Of a stretch of DNA of 64,000 nt, positions 1 to 9,531 are shown piece by piece (the stretch's first letter is position 1; the number at the start of each line of letters is the position of its first letter). The position numbers and the translations under genes are program-made. Origin of the DNA: Pyrrhosoma nymphula (Eukaryota; Arthropoda; Insecta; Odonata; Coenagrionidae); contig OY754329.1 in assembly GCA_963573305.1 (NCBI GenBank), positions 83,200,576 to 83,264,575 on the forward strand, read 5' to 3'. Under the pieces are notes generated by a model. The model was given only the letters and a program-made list of their open reading frames with translations, was not told the origin of the DNA and searched no databases.

Positions 1-540
1 CCATTTCCCTAAATATTATTTTAGTTAGTCGTAGCTCTCTGTTAGCTTGACCGGATTTATTACCGGATTGTTTACTCCAAAATACGTGCAGAGTAATTGT
101 GACACCTTAGTATTCAACAGGTTCTACTCTGACAATTTCCACTTTTTTAATTCTGCAAAATCGTCCTGCGGTATTTTTCTTTCCCCTTTTGTTGACTTCC
201 ACGAATTTGTTTTAGGTTTAGTTACAACTGATATTTTTCGCTTCAAGCTTGGAATGCTACTGAATCCTAAGCTAATAATATGTCCCTGCCTTCCGTTTTC
301 AAAATCTCTCTTTATACAACTACTTCGTCAGAAAATAGTTAATTTTCACTGTTAAAGTGCCACCGTTCCCATTAACATTACATCGAACAAGTGTTTCTGC
401 GAAATGTTGCCAAATATTGCCAAAACGTTTTTGCTTTAACTTATCAACTCGGCAGCTGACTCTGCGGTTCCCATAATATAAATTTGTATAAATCTTTCAT
501 CATCCCACAATATTAATGTGTTTTATGTATAACTTAACCT
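1..540. other. AT-rich DNA without recognisable gene
   Basis: Short open frames only, none with a recognisable domain. I see no repeat or RNA gene here. Confidence 0.5.
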
Positions 541-558
541 TTTTCACGATCCCCCTTA

Positions 559-640
559 TCTAGATAATATTATCTAGAAAATACCCTACAAGCCACCTCA
601 GGGGTGTGAGGCAGGGGGTGAGTAATCACCAACATGCATT
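559..640 (-). repeat. Perfect palindrome beside a LINE tail-like fragment
   Basis: Positions 559-578 form a perfect 20-bp palindrome (TCTAGATAATATTATCTAGA). Directly after it comes a segment resembling the terminal part of the LINE family at 3812-4114: an 'ataccctacaagcc' block, then a G-rich 'gtgaggcagggggtg' block. The same pattern recurs near 3825, 32675, 34450 and 63110. I read it as a decayed 3' end on the minus strand. The coding part is not visible. Confidence 0.4.
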
Positions 641-1269
641 ACACTATACCCTAAAGTTAGTGTAACTACGACTAATTATGCATCAGCATAAATCGCTAAT
701 TCTTGTTACGAGGCGAAGCCTCATAAGCATTCACTACTACACTACAGATATTATCACTATGGAGAGGGACCGTAAATATATATGTATTTTACAACTACAC
801 AAATGGACAGAGACTCAAGACTTATGTAGAAAACATGCACGGCGTGCTGTTAGCATGTCATCCCAGTGCAATGGCTATCAGTTTTATTAATATTTGCACA
901 CGGATGTATTCAAAATCTTTTCCAATGGCGGACCTGTCCCTCGTCTCACACTTTACCTGGAATACCCTCCGTCACGCATCACCTGCCCATTCCAAATCCT
1001 GTGCAGAGAGAGAGAGGGAGAGATAGAGGTGAAATCCCTGTGTAAACTGGGCAACGAATTGCAAAAATGTCCCGTTATCAATGATCACTTGATAAAAGAG
1101 TGCGTTGAGGATGACAGTTACACTTCCTTTATATATTAAACGGTGCTTGCAGAGGTCGAAGGTTATAAGGTTGCATGGCAGGAGAATAAGTGTGGAACAA
1201 GTGTTTTAGTCGTCGCTATCGTTGAAATCGCAGTGGTGGCCCCGGGTCGGGTGTGACGCAGGTGTAGCC
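641..1269. other. Unassigned DNA upstream of the U1 copy
   Basis: No coding domain is seen. A short GA-rich run lies at about 1005-1025. In the last 70 bases before the U1 copy, where insect snRNA genes carry a proximal sequence element, I cannot recognise one by eye. The last 40 bases are unusually GC-rich. Confidence 0.4.
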
Positions 1270-1433
1270 ATACTTACCTGGCGCAGGGGTTGTAACCATG
1301 ATCCGCAAGGTGGTTCCCCCGGGACGAGGCTTGCCCATTGCACTCCGGGCGGGCTGACTCCTGCGATTGCCCCAAATGTGGGTAACTCGGGCGTATAATT
1401 TTTGGTAGTAGGGACTGCGTTCGCGCCGTCCCT
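1270..1433 (+). ncRNA. U1: U1 spliceosomal snRNA (gene or recent pseudogene)
   Basis: This 164-nt segment matches U1 small nuclear RNA end to end. It opens with the conserved 5' splice-site recognition sequence ATACTTACCTG. Stem-loop II carries the U1A-binding loop ATTGCACTCC, closed by GCCC/GGGC. Stem-loop III (GCGATTGCCCC-AAATG-TGGGTAACTCG) folds with one wobble. The Sm site AATTTTTGG lies at about 1398-1406. Stem-loop IV is a perfect GGGAC/GTCCC stem capped by a GCG-TTCG-CGC tip, ending exactly at the usual 3' end. U1 pairs with pre-mRNA 5' splice sites in the nucleus. One oddity is that the loop of stem-loop I reads GATCCGCAAG where the family has GATCACGAAG, which alters the U1-70K contact site. 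With no evident promoter element upstream, this could be a variant gene or a retro-pseudogene. Identity as U1 is very secure; function is not. Confidence 0.93.
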
Positions 1434-2032
1434 CAATTATCTGGTAATTTTGGAGATAATATTGTGCTATATATATATATCTTCCTATCCTTTGATTAGA
1501 ATCACCTAGGAAAATCAACCAACTGTTAGTAGTGGAGCTTAAAATTCCGATTACTCGCTCAAGATGCCGATTTCCTGTCGTTTGCTATATTTATTCTTTT
1601 ATATACGTCGTTACAATACCTAGCTGATTTCTTCTGGACTTCTCAAGCTTTTTAATGTGCTCCTTTAGTGGTCTTGTAAATCCCCTTTAGATTCCTCATT
1701 ACCCAATTCAGGGATTTAATGGCCTTCCCCTTTAAAGGGACACCTGTATGGAGGCACCAAAAATGTGTGTGATTTCACATAGATAAGAACAGCTTGCACT
1801 TCTTAAAATATATTTCACTGATGATATTATTTGATACTTTTCCTCGTGTACTTTTTTATTTTACATTACATCTACAAAACTTCCCCTTCTAACTGACTGT
1901 CAATTTATGCACAGTAGATTTGGGTTTTCGATACTCAAAACTGCTGACGTAATACCTTACCGTTTCAACTGTAACCATAGACTAGATCTTAAAACGACCA
2001 CAACATCCACGGCTACCGAGCTGCCAGCCCGG
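1434..2032. other. Unassigned DNA after the U1 copy
   Basis: No gene is recognised. A short TA run (about 1468-1480) is the only low-complexity feature. Confidence 0.4.
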
Positions 2033-2092
2033 CCTGGCCACGACCCCCTAGATGTCTCTCGGGGGTCGTGGCCTGGCACGTTACCAACCTGA
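2033..2092 (+). repeat. GC-rich 16-bp hairpin with Helitron-like 3' context
   Basis: Bases 2033-2048 pair with 2061-2076 (15 of 16 pairs, 12-nt loop; core GGCCACGACCCCC/GGGGGTCGTGGCC). Twelve bases after the stem comes CTGA followed by T (2089-2093). Helitron 3' ends carry a hairpin 10-12 nt before CTRR and insert next to T, so the geometry fits. I found no matching Helitron 5' end, so this stays a candidate only. Confidence 0.35.
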
Positions 2093-2434
2093 TTATTGTG
2101 GTCAGCTCCTCTAACTCATATCTCACTTCGTCACACGAAATGCTGGAGCCTCCCTTCTCCCTCAGCCTTAAAACTGCGGTGACGCAATGCATAGGATAGC
2201 CCACCGGGCAGACAAACATTCCAGAACACATAATGGTTCATTTATCACGTTTGTAATGGCATTCAAAAAAGAAAAGAAAGGACCATTGACTATAATTCCT
2301 CTTACCTTTGTTGCGGAGGTCCTCCAAATGTCATCCTCGAAGTTCCATGCAATGCGTCATTCTCGTCTCCAGAGTGGCGATGACCCATCTTGTTTAAACA
2401 CAAATTTATGAAGCACATCCACAGGACAGAAATA
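2093..2434. other. Unassigned DNA
   Basis: Short overlapping frames with no recognisable domain. Nothing is assigned. Confidence 0.4.
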
Positions 2435-2656
2435 CACGAAGAACACTAACCACTTCAACAAAGTGCACTAACTCAACGATGCCACATTAACTAACAGCAC
2501 ATGCACACTTCACTTCACTTCATAAAAACACTTCCCAACACAAGGATCACGAAGAACACTAACCACTTTAACACAGAGCACTAACTAACGATGCCACATT
2601 AACCAACAGCACATGCACAATTCACTTTATAAAAACACTTCCCAACATTAGGATCA
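2435..2656. repeat. 113-bp tandem duplication
   Basis: A unit starting 'cacgaagaacactaacca' occurs at 2435 and again at 2548. It continues through 'cgatgccacattaac' and 'cataaaaacacttcccaaca' in both copies. Copies differ by a few substitutions and small gaps. No coding content is seen. Confidence 0.85.
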
Positions 2657-3811
2657 CCCACGCGCAGACACTACACCACAATATTAGTACAACCATAATA
2701 TAAAGCTCGCACTCCTCTCTATGGCTCAACCTATCAAAGGATAGTCGTCGGGTATTCTTCGTGCGAACAATGGACCTCACTAGACAGTGAAAATATTTTA
2801 ATTCACTGTTTGTCACTGGTCGAAAGAGCAATGCACGCACTCACTCGCACGCAGATATCTTTCCAAATTTAAGCTACATCGCAGTAAACTGTACCGATAA
2901 AATAGCACAAATATTCATCTAAAACAGAAGCAGTGGAGCACCTTACAATTTATTCCTTCGCTGCCGAAAATGGAATGCAGAGGCCGTCAGCTCTTGAGGT
3001 TTTAATGGAAGGTTCTCAGTCAACACCTTCTCCTATCCTCGCCCGGAAGTTAATGGGTGAGCTTGAACTCGGAGTCTGGGAGACGGAAGTCAAAATATCC
3101 TTTGCTTAGGTTGGGGTACCATCGCACGATTCCCTTGGAAGGATTATACGGCGTTCCGTTGACGTCAATTTCAACACCAGATGTCACCACTCGCAGGTAA
3201 CTGGACGTTGTGGTGCCTACTTAAGAAACTGCTTCACTCCATCGTCCTTACTAGCATGGAAATATTTCCCTGAAAGAAAAAAGATCAAAAACTTAATGAT
3301 ACACATTGGCCCATAACCGTACTCTAGGAAAATGTGGAAAGCTGCTCTAGAAACGTATATTTTCAGGGGAAAACATTTATGTCTAATGAACATCTTTTCG
3401 TGAATTAGCACTTTTCCATTGTAAAGGTAAACGTAACAGTACATTCCAACCGTAAAGATGCACATTAGTAGTATTTCCGTCTTCACGCGATGTTATAGGT
3501 AATGACCTAATCAGAAGACTTCGCTTTTCGTCCTTAAAATTCATTGAAAGCGATTCTAAGACCAATCATGCGAGCAAATCACTTCAATCCCTCAGTCATT
3601 TGTGCAACGATACTGTAAGGTAGGCTAATCATAAGTTAAATATTATGAAAGTTTCATACAATAAAATTACCATAATTGATCACCGTCCTTTTACAAACAA
3701 ATAGGTAAATGTGATTAATGTTGAGCACAGACTTTCAAAGTGGCGCGTCGTGTTGACTGAGGACGCTAAAGAGTTACCCTTGGTACTAATATAAGCATCT
3801 GTTTAAACTAG
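2657..3811. other. Unassigned DNA
   Basis: Short frames up to 89 codons on the minus strand show no recognisable motif. No RNA gene or repeat was detected by eye. Confidence 0.4.
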
Positions 3812-4114
3812 TACATCTACATCTACATAATACCCCGCAAGCCGCCTCAATAGGCGGGGGGTGTTAGGACACCAGCCGTTTACATATAAAAAGGAAACGC
3901 TGTAATGAAATTACGCCTTGCATTTATTAAAGTCCCTTATTGTTCGGGGGAAAAACGAATTCCCATACCTATCCGTTCGGCAAAATATCTCTCTTAATTC
4001 ATCGTTTCTGTCGGACCTGGAAATATAGTGGGGTTCTAATATAGTACTCGAGATTCTTGAAATATTTATAGGATATAATGTGATAAATGGTTGAAAAGCT
4101 ATCGGATTTTCCAT
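3812..4114 (-). pseudogene. LINE 3' end: reverse-transcriptase C-terminus and tail
   Basis: Read on the minus strand, the last about 45 codons before the stop near 3911 include SRSDRNDELREI and SFFPRTIRDFN. The pattern 'HR/ND...RT..Y..SFFPRTIRDWN' is typical of the C-terminal end of CR1/L2-group LINE reverse transcriptases. The 3' untranslated part runs through a 'gtgtcctaacacc' and 'ggcggcttgcgggg' block and ends in repeated ATGTAG units (plus strand ACATCTACATCTACAT at 3812-3830), a microsatellite tail as expected of a LINE 3' end. The copy is 5'-truncated and lacks endonuclease and RT cores. A related copy with the same SFFPRTIRD motif sits at 9105-9470. Exact clade is uncertain. Confidence 0.75.
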
Positions 4115-6653
4115 GGGGTAAGGTTATTCATTACTTCCTAAGTTTCGACAGCCGACTCGCCCCATCGTCATTAGAAATCCTGAAAAACCTCAACCGGTGG
4201 AAATCCAGAAAGCTTTTCCATCATCAGACTCGCTGGGAAAGCTTAAAGTCATACAATGTGAAATATTCTTGGGTAAAAGTTGGTGGCGGCAGCGCTTTGG
4301 GGAGCATTTGTGGCCATTGGTGATTTTATCTGCCATTGTCGGGCCTCCAACGAGCGGCTGAGGAAAAATCGGGTTTAGGATAATGAAATCAAATATAGAA
4401 GTCTCAGCATGCCAAGCATCTCGTTCTTAACAATTTTTCCTATCATTGCGATTTCCCAAATAACGTGGTACGCAGTCACGCGCACGTGTACGAAGTAAAG
4501 TTCACTATCTTTGTTGTATGTCTCGTTCTTATTTCTGCATATACGATTCGTTTTCTTTATTATTCCAAGAGGCTTCAATTTTCAAATTCAAAGCGTTAAT
4601 TTTTTACATTAAATCCCTGGAGGTGCTAAGCGATATTTCCTCAATATATTTTACCTGTGTAAAGCTGCACATAACTAAATTCACATAGAAACCGGTAAGA
4701 TATCGAGAGGATGTTTTGAAGGGCGCGTTATGCCATCAGTCATGGATAAGTAGAGGGAGACATCTGAAATATGAATGGGTGTTTTGCAATGTTAGCGTTT
4801 CTCGCTTCTTGTGCTGTGGTCGTGAGTAGCGCTAAGGAAAAAGAAATCCTTGAATACATCTGTTCGGATGTGTATCTTTTATTTTTCCAGTATTGTCTGA
4901 CCTTCCGAAGTAGCCTGGAACCAGAATTATTTCCACTTTGCATACAAAAACACGTTGCAATACCAGAAATAAACATGGCCGAGCACAGAGTCGGGAGGAG
5001 TGGATGATAAGTGGATGGATAGAGGATGAGGAGTGGATTATACCTGCCATATGTAAGTTTATAATGAACAAAGAAGGCTCCGGCAAAATATTGAGATGTA
5101 TCGCCAAATGCGGAAATGTGAAACGATATTATATTCTCCAGTTCGGTACACATTCTGCCACTCCTCATACAATTAAAATATCTTTTGTTTTCCTGTCCCT
5201 CACCAATTTATCAAACATTCTCCCTTCCATTAAGACCTTCAGCATTCGAAACATTAACACACATTTCGCATCCACCTTTTCTGCCTCCTGCGGCTTTCTT
5301 ACATCAATTTTCTTCAGCTACTCTTCCTAGCACTAATTTATTCATCTTTCCTCCTGAAAATCGTATTTATGTACATTGATCCAAACACACACAGTCAATT
5401 TTCATTCTCTACGTTATGTCTTGGAAAGACCAATATGTGGAACTCTAAACTCTGAAATAAATCCTCTTATAATGTTTTTGCGAAACTCATCGCATGGTCT
5501 CCTGTCACAAGTTCTATCCCAACTATAATTTCAATGCCAATACACTAATTCTTCTTTGAAATAAACATATTCTTGTTATTAATAATGCCCATTATACTAC
5601 AAAATCAGTACAAAACTACGCGCTTGCTATAATTTACTTTACTCCTACCTTTCATTTATTTGTTTTTATTGTAATTAATCTTCAATCTCTATCCTAATAA
5701 TGCTTATGAAATGAGTTGAGCTATGGCTGATTAACTGTTTTTCATTTTATACCAGGTATAAGTAAACCGCTGGCACTGAGAGAACGTTAGAATAAAGCCT
5801 TTAGAACCATAATTGCCATAATATTTCAGAGGCTAACTCAATAAGAAATTATGTGCAGATATTCTCCACCAATTTTGATCCAAACTTCAGTTCACAAAAT
5901 ACTCTCGTCGAAGCTTTTTATTATTATTATGTTATCGCAGAATCCATTCATTTGATCCTCTTGCATTCCTATCCGATTTCTTACTCAGATAATAATGCCA
6001 TTATCCTTAAATAATTCTTATCTCAGTACGCAAGCAAATATAGTTTATCCTTTTCACAAATCAGAAAAATGTCAGTGATGAGTGTGTATAGAAAAGATGC
6101 GACAACCAACATATGATCGCAGTGAAGCTAAACGAAGAACGATTCCTCCAAAAATTCCTCGACTTCGCTCATATATATAAACCATGAAGTTTTCTTCATC
6201 TGTGACGTTCTTAACATTATATTATTTTTTTAAATGCTAGGAATCATGCAAATAATTTTAAAAAAACATCGGCAAAATAACTAAGTTACTACTTGATATA
6301 AAAAAAGATTTCATAACTTGGAGAATTCAGAAGACAAGTGAATTCAAAAGGATGGTTAGCAAAGAAAGGAGCATCTGCGCGTCATTTGCACAACTGACAA
6401 GGACGAATTGGAGAACCCTCACGGATCGTCCTTGAAGCCTTTTCACCATGCCACTGACACATTATCCACGGTCGACCCCACTCCAAAACTCGCAGCGAAA
6501 TGAAAGGGCCTCTTGATTCGGGAAGCTCCCATCTATCTCCTCAACTTAGGAATATTAAATGCCCTGAAGCACCACGCCACTGAATTGCGGAGAATGATTT
6601 CGAATCCCAGCAGGTGAACGAGCGTCGACTTTTCCTGATTATGATTTTTCTTA
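4115..6653. other. 2.5 kb without recognised features
   Basis: The longest frames (130-142 codons around 4740-5330, both strands) overlap each other, have no recognisable domain and sit in composition like their surroundings. I do not call them genes. The rest is AT-rich single-copy-looking DNA. Confidence 0.4.
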
Positions 6654-6872
6654 AGGCCGTTTTACACGAGGCACGAAATTGCACAACTTCAAACTGCATT
6701 TTTTTCTCAATCGGGCGTGCAATCATTTTTGAATTAGAGCAGGGGCTATTTTGCCACCTCGCATTCATGCATTCGCGCATGCGTTCTTGCAATTCACGGC
6801 TTTACACGATGCAATTTGAAATGCACGTACATCAGATAATGCAATTACGTGCCCCATGTTTTACGGGCTTTA
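6651..6872. mobile_element. MITE copy 1 (TTA target duplication)
   Basis: The element spans 6654-6869 (216 bp). It begins AGGCCGTTTTACAC and ends with the imperfect inverse ending GGGCT. About 30 bases at each end are complementary (gcacgaaattgc versus gcaattacgtgc). It is flanked on both sides by TTA (6651-6653, 6870-6872). A second copy with the same ends and the same TTA flanks is at 52197-52420. A 3-bp TTA/TWA duplication points to the PIF/Harbinger superfamily, but the terminal sequence is not one I can assign firmly. It is non-coding; movement would depend on a transposase elsewhere. Confidence 0.85.
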
Positions 6873-7261
6873 GAGAGGGAATTCAATGGGGCGAGCCCTA
6901 AAATCGTCAATAATCATCATTTTTCGTGGAAGTAGTAGTATTTAAATGAAACGTGATTTGATGGCAATGATCATTTCAGGGCTGTTGTGCATAGAATGAT
7001 CATATCAAAATTTACTTGGAACATTTATCTCCCTCAAGACAAACTCCACTAAGCTTTAGAAAAAATAAATATCAAAATAAATTTAAGCTGAAGAGTGAAA
7101 ATATAAAACTTTCAGCAGTTCTGGCTGAATTTTGTGGGTGAAATAAACCTTACTTCGGTTTTTTTAACTTTCTACCGCAACAAAATCTCACTATATTTCG
7201 GCCTTAGTCAACAATTTCTTTAAAACATCAACAAACTGGGCACCTACCGTAATCACGAAGT
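6873..7261. other. Unassigned DNA
   Basis: AT-rich with no feature recognised between the MITE and the RTE tail. Confidence 0.4.
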
Positions 7262-7567
7262 ACATACCTTATTATTAAGTAATCTACCGGTTAGGTTGTG
7301 GTTAAATGGAAGTCACATACAAATGGAGGCCCTTATTTGCGTATCATGTTTCTTTCTTCATCACAGCGTACGTCCAACCCTTCTTCATCCCGTCCATGAA
7401 ACCCATCCCCTTTCTTCCCCTTCCTCGCTGGCCCAACATCCTCCCCTCTATCACGGCCTTAAGCAACCCTTAGCCCCTCATTAAATTTTCCAACCACCTA
7501 CTTTGCCTCCTCACAGTCACATCCAGAAGTTTCCTTTCCTCGATAATTATACCAAGCACTTCCACGT
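7262..7567 (-). pseudogene. 5'-truncated RTE LINE fragment (3' end)
   Basis: On the minus strand this segment aligns with the last about 300 bases of the full-length RTE element at 42009-45324. It starts at the equivalent of 'ggaagtgcttgacatggtg' and includes the region encoding RGRKRIGFMDGMKKGRTYAEMKK. It ends with the 3' untranslated sequence 'ctaaccggtagattact'. Several stops and indels show it is dead. Its 5' truncation is normal for target-primed insertion. No target duplication was identified. Confidence 0.8.
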
Positions 7568-8402
7568 TTGTTTTCCAAAGTGCATACATGGAGGCCAAAA
7601 GTGACATTGGCTGTAATAATGTTTTGTGAAATCCACCAAGCTCTTGCAAAGTTTCATCCCAGCCAGTTAATAGTTAAATGTCTCATTTTGATGTTTTTGA
7701 CTCTAATCCAAATATTTTTAGACTCAAACTCAAGTTCAACGAAGGAAAAAGCGAAACGCTTGCTGCTTGAATAGGTGATTTGGCATGTACTCATGAAAGG
7801 GCAATGCAATATTTCCCTTGTATTTCCCTCTCGTTTACAAAACATGAACAAAAAAATTGTGCATCGCCCCTAAATACTATCGGGTTTTCAGATTTTCTAG
7901 TATTCTCTTAACATCCAAATTTCCTCCTGTCATTGCCCATAGATAATTGATTTCAGTTAGGCTTGAATTGACAGTTTTTATAATTACTCTTTTGTGCCAC
8001 TTCCAAACGTAGAATTCGTCAAAAGTCACTGAGCGCACGGCAATCATTTTATATGCTTAGCGCCGGAGAGCTTGACAAGAGCAATGTGAATGTGCGCAAA
8101 AATCTATATTGTTAAAAGCCAATGTCCGGGTGCGGGAGGAGGAAGGAGATGCTAATGGTGGAGAAAACGGCTTAACCATATAGTTTATTTTTGTGTCATT
8201 TTGTTCGTATAGCATCACATATATCTGGGTAAAACAAATTTTCATTATCAACCCAGATAAATTTTAAATTGAAAAAATTAACACGCCTTACATCAAACTC
8301 ATAAGCCCTATGTAAAGTTTGCATAGAAACCACGTCGCAACTGTCAACAACGTAGCACTTAATCACAGAAGCATTAGTAACGGCCTCAAGATATTAGACT
8401 AT
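7568..8402. other. Unassigned DNA
   Basis: No gene recognised. The frames are short and without motifs. Confidence 0.4.
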
Positions 8403-8806
8403 CAGTGCTTTTCATTTGAGTGCGGCGATAGCCGATTATCGAACGCAGGAGCCATTGATCGCCGACTCACCCCGGAGCAGAGAGCCACCGGCAGACGGCG
8501 ATTCAGCAAAATTTTTAACTTAACTTTCGATTTAATGAAATAACCGTCTATCGCCGGTTCTTCTCTCCGAGGTGAGCCGAACAATTGAAGAGCATCAAGC
8601 GTATTTCTTCACAGCTATTCTCTACCGCTTGTGTGTACGCGAGACGGATTGCGCATGCGTAAATAGCCGCTTTGAGCTGTTTAATTTCATTTGGTCGCCT
8701 GGCGATCGCCAATCGCTTCCGTCAATAGCCGGCTATCGCCATGCTAAATCGAAAGCACTCACCGCGTCATGGCGATCGCCGGCTATAGTCGCAAATCGAA
8801 AGCACC
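8403..8806. mobile_element. Candidate MITE with CGATAGCCG-rich ends
   Basis: The left end (AGTGCTTTTCATTT...GCGATAGCCG) is inverted at the right end, where two nested copies appear: 'aaatcgaaagcac' at about 8746-8759 and again at about 8793-8805, each preceded by CGGCTAT. The internal part is richer in CpG than the flanks. Flanks read 'agactatc' and 'ctatagac', so the duplicated target is unclear and the superfamily is not assigned. Confidence 0.55.
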
Positions 8807-9104
8807 CTATAGACTGGTAAAGTATGACGTCACGAAAAATTGGTTACCAAGGTATTCTTTTCCAAGTAATTGGAAATCAATGCTAAACACACTGGAAAAT
8901 ATTGTTATATTGTACTGGGTATTTTTCTCGTAATTTTTGACGGGTTTTCAGTTAGTGGTTACGTATAATGGCCTGTCTGCGGACAGGCTAGTCACAAATT
9001 GGGATTTATTAAAAGAATATTAGGAAAATGCTGCGAGAAGGTTAAAGAGCGATGTCATTTTTCACTCGTAAAACTTTTCACTCGGAGTTTGCCGCTAGCA
9101 TATG
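8807..9104. other. Unassigned DNA
   Basis: Contains a small perfect hairpin (GCCTGTC-TGCG-GACAGGC, about 8970-8987). Nothing else is recognised. Confidence 0.4.
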
Positions 9105-9470
9105 AGACCCTTACGAAGTAGGACTAATCTCAGAAATAGATCGAATACAACGGAGAGCATCAAGATTTGTGAAAATTTGTTGCGATAGACTTACCAGTGT
9201 TACTGAGTTGTTAAAGGAATTCGGGTGGGAATCTTTAACTGATCGAAGAGAGAAATACAGAATAAATCTTTTGCGCAAGTTTGAAGCATACAACTTTTTG
9301 CCGGACGTTCAACAAATATTGCTAGAGCCAACATATGTACTACGGTAGAAGCGATCACAGGAATAAGATAAAGGAAATTGACTGCAGAACTGATAGATTT
9401 AGAATTTCATTTTTTCCGCGTACAATAAGAGATCATAATAGTTGCGATATATCAATCATATGAAATTCCC
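9105..9470 (+). pseudogene. LINE reverse-transcriptase C-terminal fragment
   Basis: Reading the plus strand from about 9120 gives ISEIDRIQRRASRFV, then SVTELLKEFGWESLTDRREK. This is the '(I)E.VQRRAARFV...SVT.(L/M)L.ELGWE(S/T)L..RR' signature that follows the RT domain in CR1/L2/jockey-group LINEs. After a frameshift near 9345 it continues with YGRSDHRNKIKEIDCRTD and SFFPRTIRDHN, the same tail seen at 3911-4045. An in-frame stop and the shift make it a pseudogene. No endonuclease or RT core remains. It ends just before the hAT-like element at 9540. Confidence 0.8.
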
Positions 9471-9531
9471 ACCCTCAATAGGTTGAGTAGAATTTTCACT
9501 TATTTTTAGTAACATAGCATCATTACTAACA

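Noticed and set aside
4740..5330. Overlapping 130- and 142-codon frames on opposite strands
   Set aside because: No motif, no signal of codon bias and mutual overlap.
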